From Acidobacteriota bacterium (GTDB taxonomy: Bacteria; Acidobacteriota; Terriglobia; Acidoferrales; UBA7541): a stretch of DNA of 11,570 nt. Shown here one piece after another: positions 1 through 6,457 of this stretch. Under the pieces are notes generated by a model. It did no database searches, had not been told where the DNA came from, and was given only the letters and a program-made list of their open reading frames with translations. Each line of letters starts with the position of its first letter. The first letter of the stretch is position 1. The translations under genes and the position numbers were made by a program. The stretch spans positions 1 to 11,570 of the forward strand of contig JAFAZL010000072.1 in NCBI GenBank assembly GCA_019239815.1, in the 5' to 3' direction.

Positions 1-1
1 G

Positions 2-142
2 CAGATGACCGAATTCGCCACCGTCGTCCAACAGGAACTCTCGCGCGTCGCCGCTCTCCGCAGTGAACCGCCTCCGCGTCACGCAATCGTTCGCGCCACG
101 CCACCCAGAGGTGCGGCGCGAGCGAACCTGCGCGAAAGCTGA
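2..142 (+). CDS. C-terminal end of an unidentified protein (partial)
   Basis: This frame is open from the window edge to a TGA at 140-142 and gives the last 46 residues of a protein whose start lies outside the window. The other two plus frames stop early, at 6-8 and 64-66, so this is the only frame that can enter from the left. The visible tail starts with a helical-looking stretch (MTEFATVVQQELSRVAAL) and ends in an Arg/Pro/Ala-rich, probably disordered segment. I do not recognise the family and assign no function. About 256 bases separate it from the ATPase downstream, so a shared operon is not evident. The call rests only on frame openness and GC-rich coding-like composition. Confidence 0.5.
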   Translation, partial: QMTEFATVVQQELSRVAALRSEPPPRHAIVRATPPRGAARANLRES

Positions 143-171
143 ACTCAATTCGTCTCATTCAACTCGCCCAC

Positions 172-214
172 CGATCCGCCTCTTTTTTTGACTCACCGGT
201 CGATCCGCCTCTTT
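172..214. repeat. Short direct repeat, two 14-bp copies
   Basis: The 14-mer CGATCCGCCTCTTT occurs at 172-185 and again at 201-214, with 15 bases between copies. The second copy abuts the GC-rich palindrome that starts at 215. The arrangement suggests a small local duplication beside a dispersed palindromic element. No function is evident. Confidence 0.6.
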
Positions 215-240
215 GTAGGGGCGGGGCTTGCCCCGCCCGG
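215..240. repeat. GC-rich palindromic intergenic element
   Basis: After GTAG, the sequence GGGCGGGGC (219-227) pairs perfectly with GCCCCGCCC (230-238), a 9-bp G/C-only stem around a 2-base loop. It begins with GTAGGGGCG, the same lead as the hairpin element at 6024-6049 in this window. Two intergenic palindromes with a shared lead suggest one dispersed REP-like family. I recall such elements as frequent in acidobacterial genomes, but I could not check that here. No T-run follows, so it is not a canonical terminator. Confidence 0.6.
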
Positions 241-292
241 CGTACAGTCCAACCTCGCCTCATTCGCGAAGCCCCATCCACCGCATATCTTT

Positions 293-320
293 TTGACCAA
301 ACTTCATCTCCATTCACAAT
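293..320 (+). promoter_or_regulatory. Possible sigma70-type promoter for the AAA+ ATPase gene
   Basis: TTGACC (293-298) lies 16 bases before CACAAT (315-320), a good -35 box with a four-of-six -10 box. It is about 80 bases upstream of the TTG start at 399 and downstream of the repeats at 172-240. The position is sensible but the -10 match is mediocre. Confidence 0.3.
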
Positions 321-398
321 TCGTCCACAGCTTCTCTTGCCGTCTCTTCCCCGCCCTCGTATTCTGTCCTCCGAAACAGAAACGCCCGAGACCAAACT

Positions 399-1202
399 TT
401 GCCCCTCGAAAATTGCCAACTCTGCCGCGGCACCGGATACAAACTTGTCCCCCGCCCCGACGGTGCCGGCAAATTCGCAGTCCCCTGCGATTGCGGCATG
501 GAAGAGCGCGCTAATCGCGTCCTCTCCCGCGCCCGCATCCCCAAGCGCTACGAACACTGCGACTTCGAAAGCTACGTCACCGACCTGGCCGACGGCAAAA
601 CCTGGACGCCGCAACACACCCAATCCCTCAAGCTCGCCAAAAGTTACACCGAAACGTTCACGCGCGATTTTCCCGGCGGCTCCGACAAAGGCCTGCTCTT
701 CATGGGCCCATCCGGCGTTGGCAAAACGCATCTCGCCGTCGCCGCGCTCAAAGAACTTATCGTCCGCGGCCACGCCTGCCTCTTCTGCGACTATCGCGAA
801 CTCCTCAAGGAAATCCAGGCCAGTTACAACCCCGCCAGCGAATCCACTGAAATGTCGATCCTCGACCCGATTCGCACCGTCGAAGTCCTCGTCCTCGACG
901 ACCTCGGCGCCAGCAAACCCTCCGACTGGGTTCGCGACATCGTCAGCATCGTCCTCAACGCCCGCTATAACGAAAAACGCACCACGATCATCACCACCAA
1001 CTACCTCGACAATCCGCCATCGGCCGGCGAAGCCACCCGCCTCCCCAATGGCAAGCTCGTCCCTGCCACCCGCGAAGATTCCCTCGAAGAGCGCATCGGC
1101 AGCCGCATGCGCTCTCGCCTCTTCGAAATGTGCCGCACCATCGAGGTAAGCGCCCCCGATTTTCGCCGCGAACGCACCCAAGCCGGCCGCGCCCACGCCT
1201 AG
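399..1202 (+). CDS. DnaC/DnaI-type AAA+ ATPase with N-terminal zinc motif
   Basis: This 267-residue P-loop ATPase belongs to the DnaC/DnaI/IstB group, whose members load replicative helicases or assist transposases. Cysteines at 6, 9, 30 and 32 (CxxC and CxC) form a probable zinc ribbon. Walker A is GPSGVGKT at 103-110, Walker B is VLVLDDLG at 163-170, and the sensor-1-like stretch TTIITTNY lies at 195-202. The RIGSRMRSRLFEMC segment (232-245) carries the conserved arginines expected near the arginine finger. No transposase gene is adjacent, so a chromosomal helicase-loader or related role is more likely than an IstB partner. The start is a TTG; upstream the frame stays open but offers no ATG or GTG nearby, and the zinc motif begins right after the TTG, as expected for the family. 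No strong ribosome binding site is visible. The family is secure; the precise partner is not. Confidence 0.88.
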   Translation: MPLENCQLCRGTGYKLVPRPDGAGKFAVPCDCGMEERANRVLSRARIPKRYEHCDFESYVTDLADGKTWTPQHTQSLKLAKSYTETFTRDFPGGSDKGLLFMGPSGVGKTHLAVAALKELIVRGHACLFCDYRELLKEIQASYNPASESTEMSILDPIRTVEVLVLDDLGASKPSDWVRDIVSIVLNARYNEKRTTIITTNYLDNPPSAGEATRLPNGKLVPATREDSLEERIGSRMRSRLFEMCRTIEVSAPDFRRERTQAGRAHA

Positions 1203-1268
1203 CTCGAACGCCCTGCAGCGTCAGATAGATGCAACGAAAAGCACCGCAAAACCATCTACCACAGTACG

Positions 1269-1298
1269 TTGACACCGGGTTCAACCGCCGCGTATCAT
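1269..1298 (+). promoter_or_regulatory. Strong sigma70-type promoter for ribosomal protein S1
   Basis: A perfect -35 box TTGACA (1269-1274) and a five-of-six -10 box TATCAT (1293-1298) are separated by 18 bases. The start point would fall near 1305, about 330 bases before the S1 start codon. It lies just after the ATPase gene ends at 1202, so S1 probably has its own strong promoter. Confidence 0.75.
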
Positions 1299-1304
1299 CT
1301 TGGC

Positions 1305-1633
1305 GTTGCAGCGTTTTTGGACGCCCGCAGCACTTGTCCCTCGGTGAGCGCATAACGGTCGTTTTCAGCAACGGACCACATCACGGTTGTCTATAGCGGT
1401 GACTGACCTGCCTTCCGGTGCGTCTTTAAACTGCGCATCAAGGCTCAGGCTACCCTGTCGCCAGCCGTCGCCCGTTGAGTTGCACAACGTAAGAAGTTCA
1501 ACCGCGAAGCTGTACCCCTTGCGTCACTCAAAAGTCGAGTTGAGAGATCGCAGGGATTCTCAAGCAACACCCATGACTCCGGCATCGCCGGGTCACTAGA
1601 CAAAGACGCAGTACCTTCTGGAGGCCAACAACC
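1305..1633 (+). promoter_or_regulatory. Long structured 5' leader of the S1 gene
   Basis: This stretch has no convincing gene. A 70-codon frame at 1387-1599 starts on TTG without a ribosome binding site and resembles nothing. The leader contains several small self-complementary segments: GCGT/ACGC (1311-1314 with 1321-1324), CGTTG/CAACG (1473-1477 with 1485-1489) and CTCAA/TTGAG (1527-1531 with 1540-1544). The best hairpin is at 1574-1595, where TGAC pairs with GTCA, one T is bulged, and CCGGC pairs with GCCGG around an ATC loop. It sits about 25 bases before the GGAGG Shine-Dalgarno at 1620-1624. In E. coli, S1 represses its own translation through its leader; similar feedback here is inference. 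Confidence 0.5.
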
Positions 1634-3637
1634 ATGTTTTCCGACAACGATAACAATCCGTCTTCCGCCGCTGCAGCTCCCGCACACGAACCCGAGAAAG
1701 ACCAGGCCAGCGAAACTCAGGGGCACACAGAGGCAACCGTCAACGCCGCTGCTCACGAAGCGACTTCTGCTCCCGTGGCGCAGGCCGACGGCGATCCTCG
1801 CCCCGAGCAGGCCACGGCTCCCGCCGCTCCCGCTGCTGATGCCACTCAGCACGACGCAGCGCACGCTGACGCCACGCAGCATCTCGATCCCGAAGCCGCT
1901 GCCGCCGCTGAAGAAGCCGCCGGCTCCGAGGAAATGTCCAAGCTGATCGATCAGTACAGCGAGCCGGTCGAGAGCGCCGCGAACAACGAAATCATCGAAG
2001 TAAAAGTGGTCGCGTACACCGAGCACGGCGTCGTCGTGGACGTCGGCGGCAAAACGGAAGGGCTGGTCCCGGCTGTCGAGTTCTCCGAGACCGACATTCC
2101 GCGCCCCGAGCCGAACGCCACCATCGAAGTGCAGCGCACCGGCGAGCACAAAGACGGCTACGTCATCCTCTCGTACCAGAAAGTTCTCCGCCGCCGCACT
2201 TGGGAAAAAATCGAAGCCGCATTCAAGGCCAAGGAAACGATCACGGGCAAAGTCGTCGACCGCATCAAGGGCGGCCTCGTCGTCGATATCGGTGTGCGCG
2301 CGTTCCTCCCGGGCTCGCAATACGATCTGCGTCCGACGGCCAACCTCGACAACCTGATGAACACGGAAGTCCAGGTTCGCATCACCAAGCTGAACCGCCG
2401 CCGCGGCAACGTCGTCGTCAGCCGTCGCGCGTTGCTCGAAGAGGAGCTCCACGCCAAGCGCGCTCAACTCATGGAAACGCTCCACGAGGGCGACAAGGTC
2501 AAGGGTCACGTGAAAAACGTCACCGAGTACGGGGCCTTCGTCGATCTCGGCGGCATCGATGGCCTGCTCCACCTCACCGACTTGAGCTGGGGTCGCGTCA
2601 AGCATCCGTCCGACATCGTCAAGCCCGATCAGGAGCTTGAAGTCGTCATCCTCAAGTTTGACAAGGAAAAGCAGCGCGTCTCGCTCGGCCTCAAGCAACT
2701 CACCAACGATCCTTGGGTCGGCGCTTCAGAGAAATATCCCGCCGGCGGCAAAGTAAAAGGCAAGATCGTCGGCGTCGTCGATTACGGTGTCTTCGTCGAA
2801 CTCGAACAAGGCATCGAAGGCCTCGTCCACGTCTCCGAAATGAGCTGGAACAAAAAAGTCCAGCATCCTTCGAAGATCGCGAAGGTCGGCGATGAAGTCG
2901 ACGTCGTCGTGCTCGACATCAAGCCCAGTGATCGTCGCGTCTCACTCGGTATCAAGCAGGCGCTCCCCGATCCATGGCTTCTCACCGCTGAAAAATATCC
3001 GATCGGCACGATCGTAACGGGCAAAGTCCGCAACATCGCTGAATTCGGTGCGTTCATCGAAATCGAAGACGGGTTCGATGGCCTCGTTCATGTTAGCGAC
3101 GTGAGCTGGACCGAGCGCATCAAGAATCCGCACGAGGTCTTCAAGAAGGGCGAGCCGATCACAGCGAAGGTTCTCAAGATCGATCCGGAAAATCGCCGCG
3201 TCTCTCTCGGCATGAAGCAGGTCAACGACATCTGGGGCGACTGGTTCAAGCAGCACAAGGTCGGACAGATCGTGAAGGGCAAAGTTTCGCGCATCGCCAC
3301 CTTCGGCGCGTTCGTCGAACTCGGCGACAACATCGAAGCACTTTGCCACAACACCGAAATCGAAGACCGCCGTCGTCGCGACGAAGGTCCGGCCGCATCA
3401 ATGCATCGCACCTCGTCCGGTCCGCTCAAGAGCGCGGGTCCGCTCGAGCCGGGCAAAGAGTACGACTTCAAAATCATCAAGATCAGCCCAGAGACGCGCC
3501 GCATCGGTCTTAGCTACCGTGCCGCCGCGAAGCAGATCGAACGCCGCGAGATCGAACAGTATCGCTCGACGACGAAATCGTCTTCGACGGCGACGATCGG
3601 CGACGCGCTCAAGCAGAAGCTTGCTGGGCTGAAGTAA
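1634..3637 (+). CDS. rpsA: Ribosomal protein S1 (six S1 RNA-binding domains)
   Basis: S1 binds mRNA on the 30S subunit and helps start translation on structured or weakly Shine-Dalgarno messages. The 667-residue protein has six OB-fold S1 repeats at about 117-184, 201-267, 286-356, 371-442, 458-529 and 543-631. Repeats 3-5 are the most canonical, with motifs such as [17 protein letters not shown]...HPS and RRVSLG. The first two are divergent, as usual for the ribosome-binding part of S1. The first ~115 residues are a low-complexity Ala/Glu/His/Asp-rich extension with ADATQH repeated at 68-73 and 78-83. It is longer than in E. coli S1 and probably disordered. Repeat 6 has an Arg- and Ser/Pro-rich insertion (about 572-600). 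A good GGAGG lies nine bases before the ATG. The gene has its own promoter and long leader upstream, and an HU/IHF gene downstream. Confidence 0.96.
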   Translation: MFSDNDNNPSSAAAAPAHEPEKDQASETQGHTEATVNAAAHEATSAPVAQADGDPRPEQATAPAAPAADATQHDAAHADATQHLDPEAAAAAEEAAGSEEMSKLIDQYSEPVESAANNEIIEVKVVAYTEHGVVVDVGGKTEGLVPAVEFSETDIPRPEPNATIEVQRTGEHKDGYVILSYQKVLRRRTWEKIEAAFKAKETITGKVVDRIKGGLVVDIGVRAFLPGSQYDLRPTANLDNLMNTEVQVRITKLNRRRGNVVVSRRALLEEELHAKRAQLMETLHEGDKVKGHVKNVTEYGAFVDLGGIDGLLHLTDLSWGRVKHPSDIVKPDQELEVVILKFDKEKQRVSLGLKQLTNDPWVGASEKYPAGGKVKGKIVGVVDYGVFVELEQGIEGLVHVSEMSWNKKVQHPSKIAKVGDEVDVVVLDIKPSDRRVSLGIKQALPDPWLLTAEKYPIGTIVTGKVRNIAEFGAFIEIEDGFDGLVHVSDVSWTERIKNPHEVFKKGEPITAKVLKIDPENRRVSLGMKQVNDIWGDWFKQHKVGQIVKGKVSRIATFGAFVELGDNIEALCHNTEIEDRRRRDEGPAASMHRTSSGPLKSAGPLEPGKEYDFKIIKISPETRRIGLSYRAAAKQIERREIEQYRSTTKSSSTATIGDALKQKLAGLK

Positions 3638-3646
3638 TTTTCAGGG

Positions 3647-3690
3647 ACGCCGGAGCCTTACCCGCTCCGGCGTATAAGTCCTTTACCTGC
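3647..3690 (+). terminator. Terminator-like hairpin after the S1 gene
   Basis: ACGCCGGAGC (3647-3656) pairs perfectly with GCTCCGGCGT (3664-3673), a 10-bp stem with a 7-base loop, starting nine bases after the S1 stop codon. The following sequence is only mildly T-rich (ATAAGTCCTTTACC), so termination may be partial or Rho-aided. Confidence 0.55.
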
Positions 3691-3709
3691 GGGTCATTTT
3701 AGTGATAGT
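3682..3709 (+). promoter_or_regulatory. Possible promoter for the HU/IHF gene
   Basis: TTTACC (3682-3687) and GATAGT (3704-3709), each four of six to consensus and 16 bases apart, lie just after the S1 terminator-like hairpin and about 105 bases before the HU/IHF start. The position is logical; the boxes are weak. Confidence 0.3.
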
Positions 3710-3814
3710 AACAAGGGCAACCGGGAGAGCGTGCCCCCGTAAATCGTTTCGGATCACAGTGCTGCGACGATTTCGGCAACTGACAAGTGGCAGTCCCACG
3801 AGGCAAACGGGAAG

Positions 3815-4129
3815 ATGACGAAGCAACCTACTTTGACCAAGGCCGACCTCATCGAAGAGGTCCTGAAGGTGACCGAACTTCCTCGCAAGGAGTCGGAGAC
3901 CATCGTCGAAACCATTTTTGAGAGCATCATCGACGCTCTTCAAAAGGGCGACAAGATCGAGATTCGCGGCTTTGGCAGCTTCCGCACGCGTCAGCGTCGC
4001 GGCCGCGTCGGACGCAACCCCAAGACCGGCGCCAAGGTCGAAGTTCCACCCAAAAAGATCCCCTTCTTCAAGCCCAGCAAAGAACTAAAAGATTTCGTCA
4101 ACACTGCCGACAGCGTCCCCGCCGCGTAA
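3815..4129 (+). CDS. HU/IHF-family DNA-bending protein
   Basis: This is a 104-residue nucleoid protein that bends DNA as a dimer. The N-terminal helices (about 8-44) form the dimer core, followed by IEIRGFGSF (48-56). The DNA-binding arm carries RRGRVGRNPKTGAKVEVP (61-78), including the intercalating Pro69 of the GRNPKTG motif, and ends with the IPFFKPSKELKDF helix (82-94). A ~10-residue tail and a short N-terminal extension make it slightly longer than E. coli HU (90 residues). The position directly after rpsA matches the rpsA-ihfB order of proteobacteria and the sequence is IHF-like, but one gene cannot show whether it acts as a homodimeric HU or an IHF subunit. A GAGG lies 11 bases before the ATG. 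A partial GGGCA/TGCCC pairing (3715-3736) is visible in the leader. Confidence 0.95.
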   Translation: MTKQPTLTKADLIEEVLKVTELPRKESETIVETIFESIIDALQKGDKIEIRGFGSFRTRQRRGRVGRNPKTGAKVEVPPKKIPFFKPSKELKDFVNTADSVPAA

Positions 4130-4178
4130 TTGCGGACTGCCGGTCATTCAGTCATTTATCGTTTCCAATCGCTTTTGG

Positions 4179-4227
4179 TAGCGCCGGTTTACCCTGAGCT
4201 TCGAAGGGCATCCCTGCCGGCGTAACC
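4179..4227. repeat. Palindromic element with CCCTGAGCTTCGAAGGG core
   Basis: CGCCGG (4182-4187) pairs with CCGGCG (4217-4222), and the inner CCCT (4192-4195) pairs with AGGG (4205-4208), giving a nested cruciform-like element between the HU/IHF and HIT genes. The core resembles the CCCTGAGC...GAAGGG repeat I know from many GC-rich bacterial genomes. It may also act as a weak terminator for the HU/IHF gene, which has no other. The rest of the 205-base gap (4130-4334) shows nothing I can name. Confidence 0.5.
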
Positions 4228-4334
4228 TAAACATCGGCCCATCCATTAATCGATCCCTTCCACCCCACCAACATTCCAACCGTTTACGTTATTCTGGTTC
4301 CCGCACCGCACCGACCGAAAGGCCTTCGCACTCG

Positions 4335-4841
4335 ATGGACTACATCTGGACTCCCTGGCGCTACCAGTACATGAAGCAAGCCGAGAGCAACGTTCTCCCC
4401 GAATGCATTTTCTGCGACGCCGCCAATCGCAAGGACGACCAGAACACCCTCGTCGTTTTTCGTGGCAGCAAAGTTTTCATCATCCTCAATCGCTACCCAT
4501 ACACCTCCGGCCACGTCATGATCGTTCCCTACGCCCACGTCGGTGATCTCAGCAGCGCCGAACCGGAAGCGCTCGCCGAAATGATGCGTCTCGCCCAACG
4601 CGTCGAAGGCGCCTTCCGCGCCAATTACAAGCCCGACGGCATGAATCTCGGCATGAATCTTTCCCGCGCAGGCGGCGCCGGCGTCGTCGGCCACATCCAC
4701 CTCCATGTCTTGCCGCGCTGGTTCGGTGATTCCAATTTCATGACCGTCGTCGGCGAAACTCGTGTGCTTCCCGAAGACCTCGACACGACTTACACTCGTC
4801 TGCGGGAATATCTCGCCATAAATTCCGGAGAAGTGAAGTGA
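4335..4841 (+). CDS. HIT-family nucleotide hydrolase/phosphorylase (Ap4A-type)
   Basis: This 168-residue histidine-triad protein is expected to cleave dinucleoside polyphosphates such as Ap4A through a covalent nucleotidyl-histidine intermediate. The triad is HIHLHVLPRW at 120-129, with His122 the predicted nucleophile. CIFC (24-27) with GHVMIVPYAH (59-68) fits the zinc-binding, Fhit/Ap4A-phosphorylase-like branch. The opening MDYIWTPWRYQYM and the NLGMNLSRAGGAGVVGH loop before the triad are also typical of that branch. The start is ATG with GAAAGG about 12 bases upstream. The last codons overlap the start of the acyl-CoA dehydrogenase gene by four bases, so the two are co-transcribed and probably translationally coupled. 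Substrate identity is inferred from family only. Confidence 0.92.
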   Translation: MDYIWTPWRYQYMKQAESNVLPECIFCDAANRKDDQNTLVVFRGSKVFIILNRYPYTSGHVMIVPYAHVGDLSSAEPEALAEMMRLAQRVEGAFRANYKPDGMNLGMNLSRAGGAGVVGHIHLHVLPRWFGDSNFMTVVGETRVLPEDLDTTYTRLREYLAINSGEVK

Positions 4842-5980
4842 ATCTCGCTCTGACCGAAGACCAACAGCTCCTCCAAAAAACTGTTCGCGAATTCGCGGAG
4901 TCCGAAGTAAAACCGCTCGCCCGTGAAAACGACGAGACCGGACAATTTCCGCGCGAACTTTTCCGCAAAGCCGCTGAACTCGGCCTCACCGGTGTCGCTA
5001 TCCCGGAATCCGAAGGCGGTGCCGGATTCGATCACATCTCCTACACGATCGTCATCGAAGAAATCTCACGCGCCTGCGCTTCCACTGGCGTCATTCTCTC
5101 CGTTCAAAATTCGCTCTACTGCGATCCGATTCATCGCCTCGGTACCGTCGAGCAAAAACAGAAATTCCTTCTCCCCTTCGCTCGTGGCGAAAAAATTGGT
5201 TGCTACGCCCTCACCGAGCCGCAAGCCGGCTCCAATGCCGCCGCCCTCCAAACCAAAGCCGTGAAAGACGGCGACAAATACATCATCAACGGCACAAAAG
5301 CCTGGATCACCAACGGCGGCGCCGCCGATGCAGCGATCGTTTACGTCAACACCGATCCGCCCAAAGGCGAAAAAGGCATCACCGCGCTGATCGTCGAAAA
5401 AGGCACGCCCGGCTTCAAAGTCGGCAAGGAAGAAAAAAAACTCGGCATCAACGCCACCGCATGCAGCGAACTCGTCTTCACCGACTGCATCGTGCCTGAA
5501 TCCAACCGCATCGGCAGCGAAGGCGAAGGCTACAAAGTCGCGCTCTCCACGCTCGACGGTGGCCGCATCGGCATCGCCGCGCAAGCCTGCGGCATCGCCC
5601 AGGGCGCATTCGAAGCCGCTCTCGAATATTCCAAGCAGCGCATGGCCTTCGGCCATCCCATCTCGCAGTTCCAAGCCATCCAATTCATGCTCGCCGACAT
5701 GAGCACCGAAATCGACGCCGCCCGCCTGCTCATCCGCAAAGCCGCCTGGAAGCAAGACACCGGCGCCCGCTTCAGCATGGACGCCGCCATCGCCAAACTT
5801 TTCGCCAGCGAAATGGCCACGCGCGTCACCCACAAAGCCATCCAGATCCACGGCGGCAACGGCTACAGCCGCGAATACCCCGTCGAACGCAACTACCGCG
5901 ACGCCCGCATCACCGAAATCTACGAAGGCACCAGCGAAATCCAGCGCCTGGTCATCTCTTCCTGGGTCCTGAAACAATAG
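4838..5980 (+). CDS. Acyl-CoA dehydrogenase, short-chain (butyryl-CoA) type
   Basis: This 380-residue flavoenzyme has the normal family length. It should oxidise short acyl-CoA to trans-2-enoyl-CoA in beta-oxidation or fermentative acyl metabolism, passing electrons to electron-transfer flavoprotein. Landmarks are the signature YALTEPQAGSN (123-133), the flavin-contacting WITNGG (156-161), QIHGGNGY (336-343), and YEGTSEIQR with catalytic Glu363. This Glu position is that of short/medium-chain enzymes. The start is GTG at 4838, inside the GTGA that overlaps the HIT stop codon. GGAG at 4827-4830 gives a suitable ribosome binding site seven bases upstream, so re-initiation coupling is likely. 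No ETF or other beta-oxidation gene is visible nearby. The exact chain-length preference cannot be read from sequence alone. Confidence 0.95.
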   Translation: MNLALTEDQQLLQKTVREFAESEVKPLARENDETGQFPRELFRKAAELGLTGVAIPESEGGAGFDHISYTIVIEEISRACASTGVILSVQNSLYCDPIHRLGTVEQKQKFLLPFARGEKIGCYALTEPQAGSNAAALQTKAVKDGDKYIINGTKAWITNGGAADAAIVYVNTDPPKGEKGITALIVEKGTPGFKVGKEEKKLGINATACSELVFTDCIVPESNRIGSEGEGYKVALSTLDGGRIGIAAQACGIAQGAFEAALEYSKQRMAFGHPISQFQAIQFMLADMSTEIDAARLLIRKAAWKQDTGARFSMDAAIAKLFASEMATRVTHKAIQIHGGNGYSREYPVERNYRDARITEIYEGTSEIQRLVISSWVLKQ

Positions 5981-6001
5981 CAATCTAAAATTCGAGCAGA
6001 G

Positions 6002-6049
6002 TCGCGACAAGCTTCGCGATTCTGTAGGGGCGCAGCACTGCTGCGCCCC
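6002..6049. repeat. Two adjacent hairpins after the acyl-CoA dehydrogenase gene
   Basis: The first hairpin is TCGCGA (6002-6007) with TCGCGA (6014-6019), a self-complementary hexamer repeated around a 6-base loop. The second is GGGGCGCAGC (6027-6036) with GCTGCGCCCC (6040-6049), a perfect 10-bp stem with a 3-base loop, led by GTAGGGGCG as in the element at 215-240. They probably belong to a dispersed palindromic family and may aid termination, although no T-run follows directly. Confidence 0.55.
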
Positions 6050-6099
6050 AGCTTGCCCAGACGTAACCCACACGTCGATTCATATTTTTCTTTTCTCTT

Positions 6100-6123
6100 T
6101 ACAATCATCTCTACCTATGTAGA
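6100..6123 (+). promoter_or_regulatory. PadR promoter -10 box with overlapping inverted-repeat operator
   Basis: TACAAT (6100-6105) is a five-of-six -10 box that places the transcript start near 6112. A perfect inverted repeat TCTAC-CTAT-GTAGA (6110-6123) covers that start and ends ten bases before the PadR start codon. PadR-type repressors commonly bind short dyads and repress their own operon, so this is a natural operator candidate. The -35 region is weak; TCGATT at 6075-6080 is only a poor match with a 19-base spacer. The leader would be about 20 bases with no Shine-Dalgarno. Confidence 0.5.
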
Positions 6124-6132
6124 CTTATTCTC

Positions 6133-6453
6133 ATGGGACGCCGCCTCCGCATCTCCCCGCAAACGCTCGCGCTTCTCGAAGCGCTCCTGAATAAGCCCAC
6201 CTCCTGGCATCACGGCTACGCCCTCAGCCAGCAAACCGGCCTCGCCTCCGGCACTCTCTATCCCATTTTGATGCGTCTCGAAAAACTACGCTGGCTCGAA
6301 ACCAGTTGGGAGCAACCCGGCACAGGCGCCGCCACCGGCCGACCACCGCGCCACCTCTATCGCCTCACTTCCGAAGCCCGCGCCTGGGCCCGCGAAGAAC
6401 TCGCCGACGCCCGACAACGCAAAATCTGGAAGCCGGCCCTCGGCAGCGCGTGA
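6133..6453 (+). CDS. PadR-family transcriptional regulator
   Basis: This 106-residue winged-helix repressor belongs to the short PadR subfamily. Helices 1-2 lie at about 8-36, the recognition helix carries SGTLYPILMRLEKLRWL (39-55), and the wing carries GRPPRHLYRLT (69-79). One terminal helix (80-100) would serve for dimerisation. The long C-terminal ligand domain of phenolic-acid PadR is absent. The TGA is followed after four bases by the ATG of the membrane protein, so the two form one operon. The inverted repeat at 6110-6123 suggests autoregulation. Short PadR proteins often control the membrane protein or transporter encoded next to them and respond to drugs or envelope-active compounds; the effector here is unknown. 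Confidence 0.92.
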   Translation: MGRRLRISPQTLALLEALLNKPTSWHHGYALSQQTGLASGTLYPILMRLEKLRWLETSWEQPGTGAATGRPPRHLYRLTSEARAWAREELADARQRKIWKPALGSA

Positions 6454-6457
6454 CGCC

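Noticed and set aside
159..1196. Long minus-strand open frame of 345 codons opposite the AAA+ ATPase gene
   Set aside because: It is Gly/Ala/Asp/Glu-rich with no recognisable motif, and the plus strand encodes a complete Walker A/B ATPase. It is a by-product of GC-rich codon usage.
399..1202. IstB-type transposition helper and remnant insertion sequence
   Set aside because: The ATPase family includes IstB, but there is no IstA transposase and no terminal inverted repeats nearby. The N-terminal zinc motif favours a chromosomal DnaC/DnaI-like role.
1387..1599. 70-codon plus-strand frame in the S1 leader
   Set aside because: It has a TTG start, no ribosome binding site and no recognisable sequence features. 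I treated the stretch as an untranslated leader.
1445..2698. Minus-strand open frame of 417 codons opposite the S1 gene
   Set aside because: It mirrors the S1 coding frame, contains no domain pattern, and spans the S1 promoter-proximal leader.
2490..3530. Repeated DNA within the S1 gene as tandem or mobile repeats
   Set aside because: The similarity is explained by homologous S1 domains of about 85 residues, not by a DNA-level repeat array.
5066..6073. Minus-strand open frame of 335 codons opposite the acyl-CoA dehydrogenase
   Set aside because: It is a low-complexity Ala/Gly/Asp/Phe product, while the opposite strand carries all dehydrogenase motifs.
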